NCBI RefSeq assembly: GCF_002127325.2
Contig: NC_035435.2
Location: forward strand, 110,218,517 to 110,282,516
Direction: 5' to 3'
Length of the DNA stretch: 64,000 nucleotides
Origin: Helianthus annuus
Lineage: Eukaryota > Streptophyta > Magnoliopsida > Asterales > Asteraceae
Shown: piece after piece, positions 1 to 12,192 of the stretch
Numbering within the stretch: the stretch's first letter is position 1
How the letters are laid out: each line of letters opens with the position of its first letter
Position numbers and translations under genes: made by a program
Notes under the pieces: model-generated
The model's database searches: none
The model's input: the letters and a program-made list of their open reading frames with translations, nothing else
Told to the model about the DNA's origin: nothing

Positions 1-95
1 TACGGAATTTTAAATATTATAGTAAGCATACTAACATGTTTGAATATATATTTATTCTATTATAGATTTACAATAATTGTTACCAAAATTTTCAG

Positions 96-1465
96 GTGAT
101 TCCGGATGTTTATGTAACAACATGTTACACTTACTCGCCAGTGAACGATTATTATAACATATATGCAGAAGGCAAGATTTGGAAAGTTGAGACCGAAAGA
201 ATCAACGATAATTATGTTCTTACAAAAGGTTGTCCAAAGCTATTTCATGATCTTGGAATCGAAGACGATGATATACTCTTGTTGATGAAGATGGACAGCG
301 TCACATTTGAGTTGAAAATTTATCGGAAAGGAGTTGAAATAGCGCGTAACAACAAAGAAGAAAGTGAAGAAGACTCTTTGCTGGAAATACCTAGGGACTC
401 ATATTACAAAAGCGTTGACTTCGTAAGTATTTTGAACTAACTTATAACATACTTTATAAAAATGTAATTATTTTTTGTATTTGATTGAATAACAAAACTT
501 CTGTCAAGAAAATGATTCAAAAGATCAGGAAATAGCTGAGGTAATAACGACTCCTTTATACATATTTAAATACAATATACTAATAGTTGATATATTTTCT
601 TAATTATAATACATAGATGGATGAAGGTGAAAAAGAAATTTCAAAAGAAGGCCCGAACAGTATGAAGAAAAAAGAGGCAAAAGAAACAAAAAAAGAAGAT
701 GTACTTATTTTAAACATAATAATAGATAAGTCTTTTCATTCATATATGTACATATAATTATTTAATTATTGTTGGCTATTATTAATTGAAGTTGTTCATT
801 GTCTTAAAAGCTTAAAAAAAAAGAAAACAGATTGCCGAGTATTGTAACCAGGACAACAAAAAAAAGCCGATAGAGGGAACAGAAGTGGAAATGCCAGACG
901 TATCAACAGTTGAACGAAAAACTCGTAGCCGATTGGTACGTATAGCATACATTATTCTATTTAGTGATATATATATTACTTAAAACTAGGGATTAAATAT
1001 ATAACTAAATGCATTGAAGACATTGGATGTGGAACAAAAACGTGTTGCAAGGATAAAAGATGTTGACAAAACTGTTTGTTATGAGTTCACAATGAAGGGA
1101 GAAAATCGAATGGTATGATTTTTTTTTAATACTCAATGACATTAACAAATAATATAACATCAATAAGGATATTTTACTTACAAAATTCTTTTTTTGTTAT
1201 ACAGAGAATGCCTGCAAATGTTGTAAGAATTGCAGGATTAAAAAATAAAGTCTATGAGATAAAAGTGACAAACATGAATGGAGAAACAATAGACATGGAT
1301 CTTAGGCGGCAAAAGAATGGAAATGGTGTAAGGTATGCTATCGAAGGGTGGCCGATGTTCATGCAGGAGAATGGCATTCGATTCGGTGACAAATTGCATT
1401 TCAGATTTTTATGTGAAGGAAATATACTGATCTTAACCCAAGTGGATGCCGTTAATGAAGGTTAA
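96..1465 (+). pseudogene. B3-domain DNA-binding protein gene, 5' part outside the window, possibly degraded
   Basis: This is the 3' part of a multi-exon gene encoding a plant B3-type (REM-like) DNA-binding protein, presumably nuclear. The first visible exon runs 96-422 after an acceptor ttcag, starts VIPDVYV and ends at gtaagt. Further exons are seen near 824-935, at 1020-1112 (starting TLDVEQK) and at 1205-1465 (starting RMPANVV and ending at a TAA stop). The last exon has the B3 signature: an RYAIEGWPMF strand followed by NGIRFGDKLHFRF. A Lys/Glu-rich linker is encoded at about 617-702. The small piece near 509-540 reads ENDSKDQEIAE only if the frame is shifted relative to the first exon, so the gene may be broken there. 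The first visible exon begins VIP after a phase-0 intron, just as exon 3 of the minus-strand B3 gene at 45665 does, which suggests the two are paralogues. Confidence 0.6.
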
Positions 1466-1583
1466 CAGTTAAAAAGTAACCATAATGCTCTAAGTGTTTG
1501 GATAGATGAAATTATGACTCTATTTTGTTAAAATTACATGTTTGGATCTTTTTTTTTTGGGACGTGAAAGTAGACATTAACAT

Positions 1584-1758
1584 GTTTTTGCTAATATAGA
1601 AACGTTGGTATCTTTTATAATCGTAGTATTGTTTGATCTCATCATTTATTTTCTACAATTGTAGTAAACATATTGTTTGATCTCATGTTGTTCCTTGGTA
1701 AACTATAAACACAGATACCATATTTTTGCTAATATAAAAACGTTGGTATCTTTTATAA
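1584..1758. repeat. Direct repeat of about 37 bp flanking a 100-bp spacer
   Basis: The block beginning tttttgctaatata and ending ggtatcttttataat occurs at about 1584-1620 and again at about 1722-1758, with one visible base change. The spacer contains the 36-bp RepHel-derived segment and a shorter partial copy of it (attgtttgatctcat at about 1671). Confidence 0.75.
1619..1654. repeat. 36-bp exact copy of a RepHel exon segment
   Basis: Bases 1619-1654 are identical to 4532-4567, in the same orientation. At 4532-4567 the sequence is coding on the minus strand (residues around NDEIKQYYDCRY of the Rep domain). Here it lies in non-coding sequence. Identity stops sharply on both sides. Confidence 0.85.
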
Positions 1759-4700
1759 TTAGAAATCATTTATAATATTTTGTTCACTATCAATATGAAC
1801 TCCTAAAAAGTTATTCTTTTAAAGCAATATTTCTTCATTAATAATCTTTACTCTTAGATAGAATGAACCTATATATTATCATCCAATAAATTAAAAAAGT
1901 TTATTTGGCAATTGATGACTTAATAATAATATTAAAAATAATGAATAAATTTATAAAAAAACATAAGACATAATAAATTTTTTGAAACTTAATACAGTAG
2001 TTTTGACTTTATTCACCTTGTTGACAAACAACACTATTACCCTTCAAGAGGAAAAACCAAAAAACTAAAATAAAAATATGAAATATATGAAAATGAAATA
2101 CATTATTAAATTATAAGTTATGAAAAATCTCCTTGTACACTACATTAGATGTCTTCGCTGTAGGTTTACCATCGCAATCAAATGATAAAATTTTAACACC
2201 TTGCCTGCTCTTGACTCTGGATAACGCCACATACAATTGACCGTGAGTAAATACAGGATCTTTTAAGTATAAACCAACTCTAGATAGCGACTGTCCTTGA
2301 CTCTTGTTAATTGTCATAGCAAAACAAACTGTTAACGGAAATTGCCTTCTTTGAAATTGAAAAGGTATCTTTTTGTCTGAAGGAACCATACTAATTCTTG
2401 GAATAAAAACTCTTGTGCCGATATTTTCGCCAGATATTACTTCCGCTTCAATTACTCGTTTACCAAGAAAGGTTACTTGAAGTCTAGTACCATTACATAG
2501 TCCGTTCTGTTGATCAATGTTTCGAAGAAGCATCACAGGAACACCAACTTTAAGAACCAACCTATGGTTAGGTAAACCGGATATTTTAAGAGCATTCAAA
2601 TTGTCAGGAGAGTATAGACCTTGTTGAAAAGAATCAAGAACTTGTTCTGTTTGACATATACTGTCACAGCTCAAATACTCTTTTTCTTCACCTGGAAATA
2701 ATGAAAGTAATCGATCATTAATCTCATGAACTACTTCATTCTTTGGTGCTAAAATTGCTCTCTCTGAAAGGAATCCAGGATTTTTATACTGATGTAAAAT
2801 TGAAGGATAAACAAAGTCAATTAAACTTTGAATTGGATCATCTGAGTCGGTAATTACTAAATCATCGGGTAACTCTATAAACGCTTCACCATCGTTTTCT
2901 GAACCAATGTTTCCTTCACCAATATCAAGTAGCCATTTTGCAAACTTCTGAATGGAATCACTGTTAGATGACTCAGCTCCAATTCTCAACCTCATGTTTT
3001 TTGTTAACTTTAAAACCTTGCATTCAGACCATAGATATGAAGAACTCAAAGATGAATTAACAATCTGCTGCCTTGTACCATTTGGGATAACGGGTAGTAT
3101 TTGTCTAAAGTCACCACCAAACACAATAACTTTACCTCCAAATGGTAGCTCAGAAGAGTTATTCGTAGAAGACGACAGAATGTCTTTCATTGTTCGATCT
3201 AGTGCCTCAAACGCATGTTTGTGCACCATAGGGGCTTCATCCCATATAATCAACTTTGACTCTTTTAAAAGATTAGCAACATCATCGTTCGGCTTAATGA
3301 AGCACATGGAATCTTCTATCAAGTTTATGGGAATTTTAAATCTAGAATGTGCTGTCCGTCCTCTAGATAACAATAATGAAGCAATACCACTTGAAGCAAC
3401 GTTCAACACTATCTGACCTTTACATCTGATTGCAGCAGCCAAGGTCTTCCACAAAAAAGTCTTCCCTGTCCCACCGTAACCATATACAAAAAACAACCCT
3501 CCACTCTGGCATCCGACTGCATTCACAATTTGGTTAAAAACGTTTAACTGCTCTTCAGTTAAAGATTCTTTCAATAGAGTAAACTCACTTTTCAACTCAT
3601 ATGTGTCATGCGATAATTCCTTATTGATTAGACGATTAGTACCTTGACGTAGCGAATCGTCGTCTGGAAAGGGCATCGTAGAAAATTTACTTAATGTAGA
3701 CCCATTGGAAATTAAATAATTCTCAATTTCCACCAAAATTAGATTCTTCAAATGATGTTCAGGAATAATTAGATCTACAAAAAGTATAAAATAAAATTAA
3801 ACATATGATGAGTCAAAATATATAAAGAAAAAAAAATAAGTACTTCCTATGAAAATAAAATACTAACTTACCAGGGGTATGTGTCTCTTTACGACGCTTG
3901 AATAGAATATCGTCTCCTAGTAAGTGCCAAGTTTTTTCCCACACGAATTCAGGTCTTGATAGCGTATTTGTTAAAAGCAATGTCGCAAATAATGATCTTA
4001 AATACCGACAATGAGCTTCAAAACTTGCTTCCTTAATGGCTTCAACATATTCGTTGTCATCATCTAAAAGACCCATCGCATAACATGCATCTTTAAATGT
4101 GGGAAATACTTGTCCGTTCACTGTTCGAATCTCTTCAAATGATTTAGGACCTCTAACTTTATTTAGGAGAATCCTTAAATAGTAAGGTTCTCCTGAAGCA
4201 ATCGAAACAGAATGAACTCTACCAACAGTTTTGTACCTTTTCCGTACTTGCCAACGTCTATCTTTTAAGTTCCAAACATACATGGTTGGGAACTCCACAT
4301 AACTCAGTTTACGTGCTTCTTCATCATGTTCATTTAAATGCATCCATTGCAAAAAAATAGATGAAGCAACAGATGGTTTGTTCAAGACATCTTCAATATC
4401 ATCATCTTCACCGTATACTACATTGTGTTGACCAGGTAAATGAAAAGGTAGCCTCATTACAGCAGGATATCTATAATGAACTTCGTTTGCAAAAATTCTC
4501 CAAGACGCTTCACAGGCTGATATGTATCTACAATCGTAGTATTGTTTGATCTCATCATTTATTTTCTGATTGCTAGTACCGGTTGAATCAGTATACAAAA
4601 CAGCCATAGCACGGTCAGGTCCTTTGTTAATGTACTTAAAAAGATACTTTATCGAACCAGCCTGGTTACACCATTCAACATTAATGTGTGCTTGGTATCT

Positions 4701-6301
4701 TTTTAATAGACCTTTGTTGTAAGGTACGACGCTTCGGTTGTCTAATTGAACACCTTTTTTCATAACAGTGTGACCAGAATCTCGCCTTCGATATACAGGA
4801 AAACCGCTTGAGTCAATAATTGTATGATCCGAAAAATTTTTGGGAAATCGTTTTGAACATTTGTTGTCAACCATGCAAGGACAGCTCAGATTAGCAGCAC
4901 CACAAGGACCATGAATCATATACTCAGACACAAGATAATGCAACTGAGGATCTTCAGATTTATCCGGAATTTCGGCAGAAATAAAAGGATCTATATGATC
5001 TACAGTGGGAAGTTTGTGATCCACCTTCATGAATAAACAAATGTGTGCATGCGGTAGGCCACGTTTTTGAAATTCAACGGTATAAACGACTACAAAATAA
5101 AAATGATGTGTAAGTAATATACTAAATAAAATTAGATATAAATAATAATAAAAACTGTACATGAAGTAGAAAACTAAGAAAAATTTTATACCAGCATTGA
5201 TTTCACCAAAAAATTTATTATCATTTATATCTTTAATCATTGAATCCAGCTTCATCTTGAACAATCGACATATAATATCAGGCCTGTCTTCTGCTTTAAT
5301 GGATGTATCTTTAAGAAATCTTGAAACTTCAGGCCATTTTGGATTGCATGTAATGGTTATGAAAAAATCTGGGTATCCAAACCACTTACATAACGCCATA
5401 GCATCGAGGTAGTTTTGTTGCATGAACCGAGCACCTCCAGTAAAAGATGAAGGTAATATTACCTTTTGACCAGTGTTTGATAAATTTTGTTTACCATTGT
5501 CCTTATACTTTTGAAGATTCTCAAATGACTCGGAACGCAGATTCTTCTGCTTACCACGTATGAAATTGAGCCTTTCACTCTCAATCATAGTGTAAGCATC
5601 AACCAAAAACTGTTGAAACAGTTTTCTAGAGTTTAAAACCAAAGAATAACAACTACTTCGCTCCTGTATTCTATATGCAAAGAACTCCCGCATTGTGCAT
5701 TTTGGTCGTATTTTTTTTTCGTTGTTACACCTTCTCTATTAGGAATGTCGATTCTATATCCATCATCACCAAACGGGAAAAGAATTGGATATTGAAGAGC
5801 AAGATAGGATGGGTGTAACTCACTGATACGTTGAAGCATACCAGATTCAGTTTCAACTAAAATGTCTCGACGATCAATTGATGGATCTAAATCATCAACA
5901 ATCAGTGCAGCGATCTCATTAGTGGATGGTAGATTATAAGTCCTACCATCTTTGTCCCTTTTGTAAATGAGACGGAGCTTTAAGTTTGCTTGAGGATTTT
6001 CATGAAAGTGGTTTCTTACCATTCTGTACGATTTGACCAACTCGTTATGAGAATCTAAAAAAACTCTGATGTATTCAATTATTTCAACGTCCAACTCCTT
6101 ATCACGTGAAGATAATTGATTCCTATCATGAGAAAAATAAATATATTTAAATAAGAAAAAATAACTATAATAAACTAACACTCATAAGTTATCAAAAAAT
6201 ATAAATCAACCAAATAATATGCTTACCCAATACACTTTGTCTGTTAGAAATCTCGTTCTCAGTATCATATATGTATAGCTGAGAAAACTTAGCTTGTTTA
6301 C

Positions 6302-8191
6302 TGATATTCGCTAATTTACACATATTTTAGTCCCCCGTTTTACCCCCATTTTATGCGTTTTCGGCCGTAAAACCGTCATTCGGATACTTAATTATCTACA
6401 TTTTTGTTTACAGGCCTAAAACAGCATACCAGACAAGATGATAGCGAAAACGAGGACTTTCCGGACTAAACGACAAGGCTGCGAAGATTCTGTGAAGAAA
6501 ACTGACCTGGGCGTTTGGCACGGTCATGCGGCCATATGCACGACCGTGCATATCCGATGACCCATGAAGACTAGCGGTGAACGAGGGTGCAACTCTGAGA
6601 TAAAGGCCAAACCCGAAACGGCACGGTCGTTCCAGTGAAGAACGGTCGTGCGGTTCCGAGATCAAACATAACATCGGAACTGAACGACCAAGGAACCAAG
6701 CGTGCAACTCAGACCTCGGTAAGGAACGCCCGTGCCAAATGTGGAACGCCCGTGCGTGACCGAAGACCAGTCAACGATCTGTGACGTCATGCAGTATGGT
6801 GGCCCACCACCAATAATGCTTAAAGTGCACGGTCGTGCGATCGGGAGAACGGCCGTGCAACTTCGAAAAAGCATTTAAACAGAACAGAACCATTTTAGTA
6901 GTAACTCTGGACATTTTGGGAGCTCTGCAGGCGATTTTGAGGCTCCGAAGGCTGCTGCCACTCGGATTCAAGCCACATTGCCCGGTTTTGCTCATTTACT
7001 ATCCAGATTCTCATTCTTATGCTTGTTTATGGTTTGGTTTCTCAAATCTTTCCATAATTTTGTTATGTTTCAAGCATCTAGACTGATTATTATGTATTAA
7101 TGTAAGCCTTTGGGCAAAAACACAACAATCCCTTGCTTGATTATAGCTTGTAGTATGTCAATCTATGTTTGTAATGACATTTTGAAGTGTTTTCTATGAT
7201 TATCTTTGATGATTAGTTTGCAACCTTGTTATTGATATTGATTTCTTGATTATAAGTAATTGTGTTGGATGATTGGTGCTTGGTTAGGTAAGATAGTTGC
7301 AAAATGAAGCTTATTTAATCATGTATTAGTAAACTTTTAATTTGGTTAACTAGTTTAACTTGGTTAAAATGTAGGCACCATGATACTCTAACGGGTTAGT
7401 GGTTTAATAAAATGTAATTATTATTAATCAAGAGAGCTTGCCCTCACGGAAGGACTCTAACGGGTTAGATGGTGTTGTTACGAATTCCTGCCATGATTTG
7501 TTAGCTTAGTTAGTAGTTTCGGCCAAAATTGCTATCTTGGTGAATTTATGTGCAAGATTTGTAAAATGAATTCGGTTGTGATTTAATCTAGTTTATGCTT
7601 GTCTCGGTGGTTGCATTGTGTTTATCGGTGTTGCTTTCCTTGATTAAGTGAGGTTAGAAAACTCCTAACGGATGACTAACTTATTTTTAGGAGATTTTCA
7701 TAGACATTTATCAATTGCACGTTAAAGAACAATTTTAGGTGGTTAAAGTGTGTTTATCGTTTTAACTTTCCGAATGATTGTCATGTTAGGATTCCCGAAA
7801 GGGATACTAATTGTCTCGAAATGGAAAATTGACCGAATGCTTCTAGTGCCAAAACTGACTTAGTTGACATGCTTTGGTTGTGTATTAAGCAAGGCTATTT
7901 ATATATAATTTACTGTGTTTTATAAGTATTTATTTATGCTTACGTTAGTTTAATTAAAACCAATACCATTATGTTTTTACCGGTAATTTAGTGGCAAAGG
8001 TCTAGTATTATTTCTCCGCCCATTTCCGTGGATCGATACTTGGTTCTTACCGATACTTTACTACATATATGACGGGGTACACTTGCCCTTTCGTGTGTGT
8101 TTTGATGTAAAAGTAATAATCACTTTTATAAATTTAAAACCAATTCGTGTGTAATTTCATTGTAAAAATATGTGTAGTCACGCACGTACCA
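6302..8191 (+). repeat. 5' LTR of element D
   Basis: It is almost identical to 12193-14085; the 3' copy has a 3-bp insertion near 12848. The first third (about 6516-6860) is rich in palindromic gcacggNcgtgc motifs. The last part (about 7965-8191) has the ggatcgatacttgg...ttaccgatactt block I associate with Athila-type LTRs. Confidence 0.93.
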
Positions 8192-8197
8192 AGTTTT

Positions 8198-8215
8198 TGG
8201 CGCCGTTGCCGGGGA
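8198..8215 (+). other. Primer-binding site, tRNA-Asp type
   Basis: TGGCGCCGTTGCCGGGGA starts 6 bases after the 5' LTR. It is complementary to the 3' end of plant tRNA-Asp, the primer used by Athila-like elements. Confidence 0.9.
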
Positions 8216-8717
8216 AGTGGCGAGTTTTAGGAACGACCCGAGTCATTGTGTTATCGGTGTATATACTTGTTAATATTTGTGTATACTTTCGTGATTATTT
8301 ATTCGTTGATTTATCTGTTAATATTTCTTGTTTTTAATTTAATTTATTCGTTTTCATGATTCTTTTGTACACTTGTAAATTTTTATTCTATTTATTTGTT
8401 CTAATCCGGATTTATTTATTCATTTATTCGTTGAATTTTCGGCTCTTAAAAATCGTTTTTGCACTAGCCGATTCGATTATTTTCATTGCTTTAATTTTTA
8501 TAAAAATTTCGGCCCATTTTCGGATTTTTATAAATTTTTCAGCCCATTTAAAATAATATTCTGTTTCTTTTCAGCAAAAAAAAAAAAGCAGCCTTATTAT
8601 AATAATATAATATTCTTGTCGAGCAATTTTTCGTGTCCTCAACCCCTGCTCCTGACGCTGCTGAGCCTTCAGACGAACCCGAGCGTGATCTGAGGAGACG
8701 TCTTCATTAGAGATCCC

Positions 8718-9023
8718 GTGCGGTTGCGCTGTAACTCGCAGCAGCTGTGGACGAGCAGGTGGTATCCGCTGAGACAGAGGGCCCAGCCGACGAAGGACAC
8801 ATCATCATGGCTAACGACAAGAAGCGTGTTTACGAAAAAGCTTCATTCACGTTGGACAGGACCATACACAGTAAAAGAGGTATTTCCTTATGGGACTGTT
8901 GCAACAGAGAACGCGGACGGCGTTATTTTCAAGGTAAATGGGCATCGGTTGAAGGTTTACGTTGGAGGGCCGATCGAGTCGGCGGTGGAGGTTATCAAGC
9001 TCCACACCCCGCATACAGCTTAA
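8718..9023 (+). pseudogene. Remnant of integrase C terminus (Athila-type pol)
   Basis: The reading frame from about 8838 contains SRWTGPYTVKEVFPYGTV followed by FKVNGHRLKVYVGG. This is the characteristic end of Athila/Tat-type pol, downstream of the integrase core. The part before it does not resemble integrase. It appears to be the only surviving piece of gag-pol in element D. Confidence 0.75.
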
Positions 9024-9032
9024 GTGTGGGGA

Positions 9033-9219
9033 CATGAGTCTTGCTATCGACTCGCCGACAAAAATTTAGCATGAGTCTTGCTATCGACTCGCCGACAAAA
9101 ATTTAGCATGAGTCTTGCTATCGACTCGCCGACAAAAATTTAGCATGAGTCTTGCTATCGACTCGCCGACAAAAATTTAGCATGAGTCTACGCTACTGAC
9201 TCGCGGATTAAAAATGTAG
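9033..9219 (+). repeat. 37-bp tandem repeat, four good copies and one degenerate
   Basis: Copies starting catgagtcttgctatcgac begin at 9033, 9070, 9107 and 9144, exactly 37 bp apart. A diverged fifth copy starts at 9181. The array sits just behind a PPT-like aagtgtggggaca. Confidence 0.95.
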
Positions 9220-12175
9220 CAAGAGCGTCAAAAGCGCTTTAGGGGTAGTATCGTCTTTTTATGTGTTTTTCTAGTTTTAGCGTAATTTAGGAGTGTTTGG
9301 TAGTTTCCGTTTGTTTGTACAGTTTTTATACGTGCCGAGTGAAGGGTCTACGTGGGAATATTGTTAAAACATGTTGCGAATGGTAAAAATGGCGAACAAT
9401 GGCCAAAAAGAGTGCTGAAACTGGTTTCTGCAGCAAACAGACACATCTGCAGATTTGGCATGGCCGTGCCATGGGTCGCACGCCCGTGCGATTTCGGGCT
9501 GGCCAGCACCTCGAGTCGCACCCTCGTGCATTACCGAGGTCAACGTGCAAGAATGGGTCTACATCGGATCCGCACGCCCGTGCGAAAATCCGCATGACCG
9601 TGCGCATGGTCAGGGGCATTTTGTCATTGTTCCATATAAAAGCCCTCATCTGCATCCACTTCTCACATTCGCGAAACCATACTGGACTCTCGTTCCTGGC
9701 CAATTTTTTCCCCAAAATCGCACCATTTTTCGCACGGTTTCTCAGATCTTCTCGCACGGTTTTTTTTTTTTCTTGTCAATTTCCTGTTTTTATCGCTTTC
9801 TAGGGTTAGATTCTCCGATTTCTTCAAGGCTTTTTAGGGTTCCCTTCATAAACAAATCGAAACCCTAGCCCTTGCAAGAACTTCACAAATCATGAACACC
9901 CGGCTGATTTCCTAACCCCCTGTCGCTAGAAACTTGAAAAATTTCGAAAAGATTTGACTGTTCTGATTCGGGGTTAAGAATCAGCAGAAAATGGCACGGT
10001 CGTTTTGTACATGGAACGGTCGTGCGTATGCGGGTCGTTCATGTTTTTTTTAACCGTGGTGCCGGATATGCACGGTGATGCGACCAGTCGCACGTCCGTG
10101 CAATCCCGTCATGTTCCGATAATCAAGACCGCACCACCACTGATCTCGGTGACGCATTACCATGCGTCCATTCGCACGCCCGTGCGAAACACCCAGATCA
10201 GTTTGAAAGAATCTTCATAACTGTGTGTTCGTCTGAGCATGAAGCACGAGCAGCACCAACCACACACACCACCACATTCACCACAGCACCATGATTACCA
10301 CCAGCATCAGGGCTAGTCAGGATCAGCTCAGGGCCACTCAGGATCAGCTTAGGCATAACCAGGAGAGTTTGTACCAGGGAGTGAGTGCTGGATTTTCATA
10401 TTTATTCGGGGAGATGCATCATGCATATCCCGACTACTTTCAGCACCCCCCACAGTTCCCACCGTGGAACCCACCTGGTTAAGGTGATGCGGGCGCGTCC
10501 TTCACAAGAGATGATGATGGTGATGACGAGTAGGAGATGGTGGTGTTGTTCGTTGATGGTTTTTATTATTTCAGTATTTTATATTTCGGGTGTTCATTTT
10601 GCGTAGTATTTCAAACACCCCCGGATTGTATTTTATTTTCAAACACTTTACTTTATGTCTTGTCTTTGTTGGGATTTCTAGTATTTCTATTTATGTACAT
10701 TATGGTTTTTATGTTTATTCTGTTACTGCTCTGTTTTGGTGTACATGTGACATACTTGCAGATCCGACATATCTTGGACCGGAGCATATGACAGACACAG
10801 CTTTGGAAGTCTCGTTTCATCAGATATCATCTTGAGGGGAGTACTATTATCCTTTTTCTCTATATTTCGGTTTCGCATTGGGGACAATGCGAAGTTCAAG
10901 TGTGGGGAGGGGGTTAACTTTGTTTGTCCTCTAAAAAAAAAAATCAGAAAAATCATTCAAAAATACCTGTATTTTGTATATATTTTAGTAAATAATCCGG
11001 TTGATTGTGTTTTAGAAAGCATCGGACTTGATAAAAACTCGACAAGCAAAATATTTTTGAAAAAGGAAACCGGAAAGCGTGACAAACAAAGAAAGACTTA
11101 CATGATAGTTTTCACACTTTTACCCATTCCATCCGTTACGTGAGCATATTTGAGCCTATTGTTATATATTTGTTCATTTCGGATATAGGAGTGAGCCGGA
11201 TGTTATGTGTAATATACAACTTGTCACTAGTATGCTTGTTAAAACCATGAACTTGTGAATTTGTGTAAAAGTGATAGAGGCACTTAGATTACCCCTTTGT
11301 TGTAAGCCTTGTTCTTTGTGTTGTGCTTTCCGTTCACCTTATATTACCCTTTAGGATTAACCATGTCGAGCCTTCCCGTTTACCTTTGTTTACCCACATT
11401 ATCGCCCACTTAGCCAAATTTAGCCTTTGTATGTTTTAAACCCTTTTTAGTGTTGAAACTCGGACAAAATAATCGTTTAACTAGCATTTGTTTCGGTTTA
11501 TTGTATAGTTATTTATATATATATATATATATATAAAAAAAACAACACAGAAAATAAAACACCCTAAAATAGGGTGAAGTTGATAGAAATCGAGCAATTT
11601 TGAATGCTTAAATGTTAAAATTTCGTTGATAAGCTCGATTGCGCTTTAGTCGCCTTTTTAAGGCGTTTGTATGTATAGTTGTATTATGTTCTTGCTAGTT
11701 AAACGCTAAAACCGAGTTTTAACCATTTTCGCCACTTTAAATGTCTACTTCCATACCCTTCGCCCAAGCCTAACGTTACAACCCGTAAAGACCTCTTGAT
11801 TTACACTTATTTGCATGTTAGTTGGTGGAGACGAGATCTTATGACAAGCTTATGATATTGCATGTTTCATTGACTAGGCGTTGAGTGTTTACATATACAC
11901 ATTTTATGTATGTTTCATAAATAAAACCGAGTGTGTGAACATTGTGAGTCGTGTGAAGATTAGCATGTGAGTCAATTAAATGTGAAGTCACGGCTTTTTG
12001 GTTGTCGCTTTTTAATTGCATATGCTTGTTGGGTTTGAGTCTTTTGATGACGTCTTTCGACAAACCGGCTAACCGTTTATGGTAGTTTTCAATAAAATAG
12101 TGTGTAAATTATCGTTCTTGTTTATTTCCGTCTTTTATTGCTTTTTAGTTCAACTTGCTTGAGGACAAGCAAGGT
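9220..12175 (+). other. Non-coding internal region of element D with palindromes and PPT-like sites
   Basis: About 3 kb with no recognisable retrotransposon gene. It has at least eight motifs of the type gcacg(N2)cgtgc between 9460 and 10190, an internal TATA-like site at 9635, a (TA)n run near 11513-11536, and a second PPT-like caagtgtggggagg near 10893-10908 preceded by gggacaatgc. A 63-codon frame at 10291-10482 has Gln/His-rich content (repeated QDQLRAT/QDQLRHN) but no family I can name. Confidence 0.6.
9635..9642 (+). promoter_or_regulatory. TATA box-like site inside element D
   Basis: TATAAAAG lies directly downstream of a cluster of gcacgcccgtgc palindromes (9477-9600). The order palindrome cluster then TATA is the same as in the LTR of element E (63002-63246). 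It may be an old promoter or a remnant LTR carried inside the element. Confidence 0.4.
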
Positions 12176-12192
12176 TCAAGTGTGGGGAGATT
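12176..12192 (+). other. Polypurine tract region of element D
   Basis: The sequence ttgaggacaagcaagg followed by ttcaagtgtggggagatt directly precedes the 3' LTR. This is the standard pre-LTR arrangement in Athila/Tat-type elements. Confidence 0.75.

Larger units (their letters stand above)
1466..2110. other. AT-rich gap between convergent B3 and RepHel genes
   Basis: No gene is seen here. It must hold the 3' ends of the B3 gene (+) and of RepHel (-). It contains a duplicated block of about 37 bp and a 36-bp copy of RepHel coding sequence, listed separately. I looked for a Helitron 3' terminus (YYAG on this strand followed by a GC-rich hairpin) and found none. Confidence 0.5.

Noticed and set aside
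2952..3416. Plus-strand frame of 154 codons
   Set aside because: It is the antisense of the helicase domain of RepHel.
6408..6995. Several minus-strand frames in the element D LTRs (repeated at 12279-12889)
   Set aside because: They lie in an LTR, mirror the GC palindromes, and have no recognisable domain or splice pattern.
9033..9219. CRISPR-like array (37-bp repeats)
   Set aside because: Repeats are directly head to tail without spacers, inside a plant retrotransposon.
10291..10482. A real gag-like gene in element D
   Set aside because: The frame is short with Gln/His-rich content and neighbouring frames are full of stops; not enough to call a gene.
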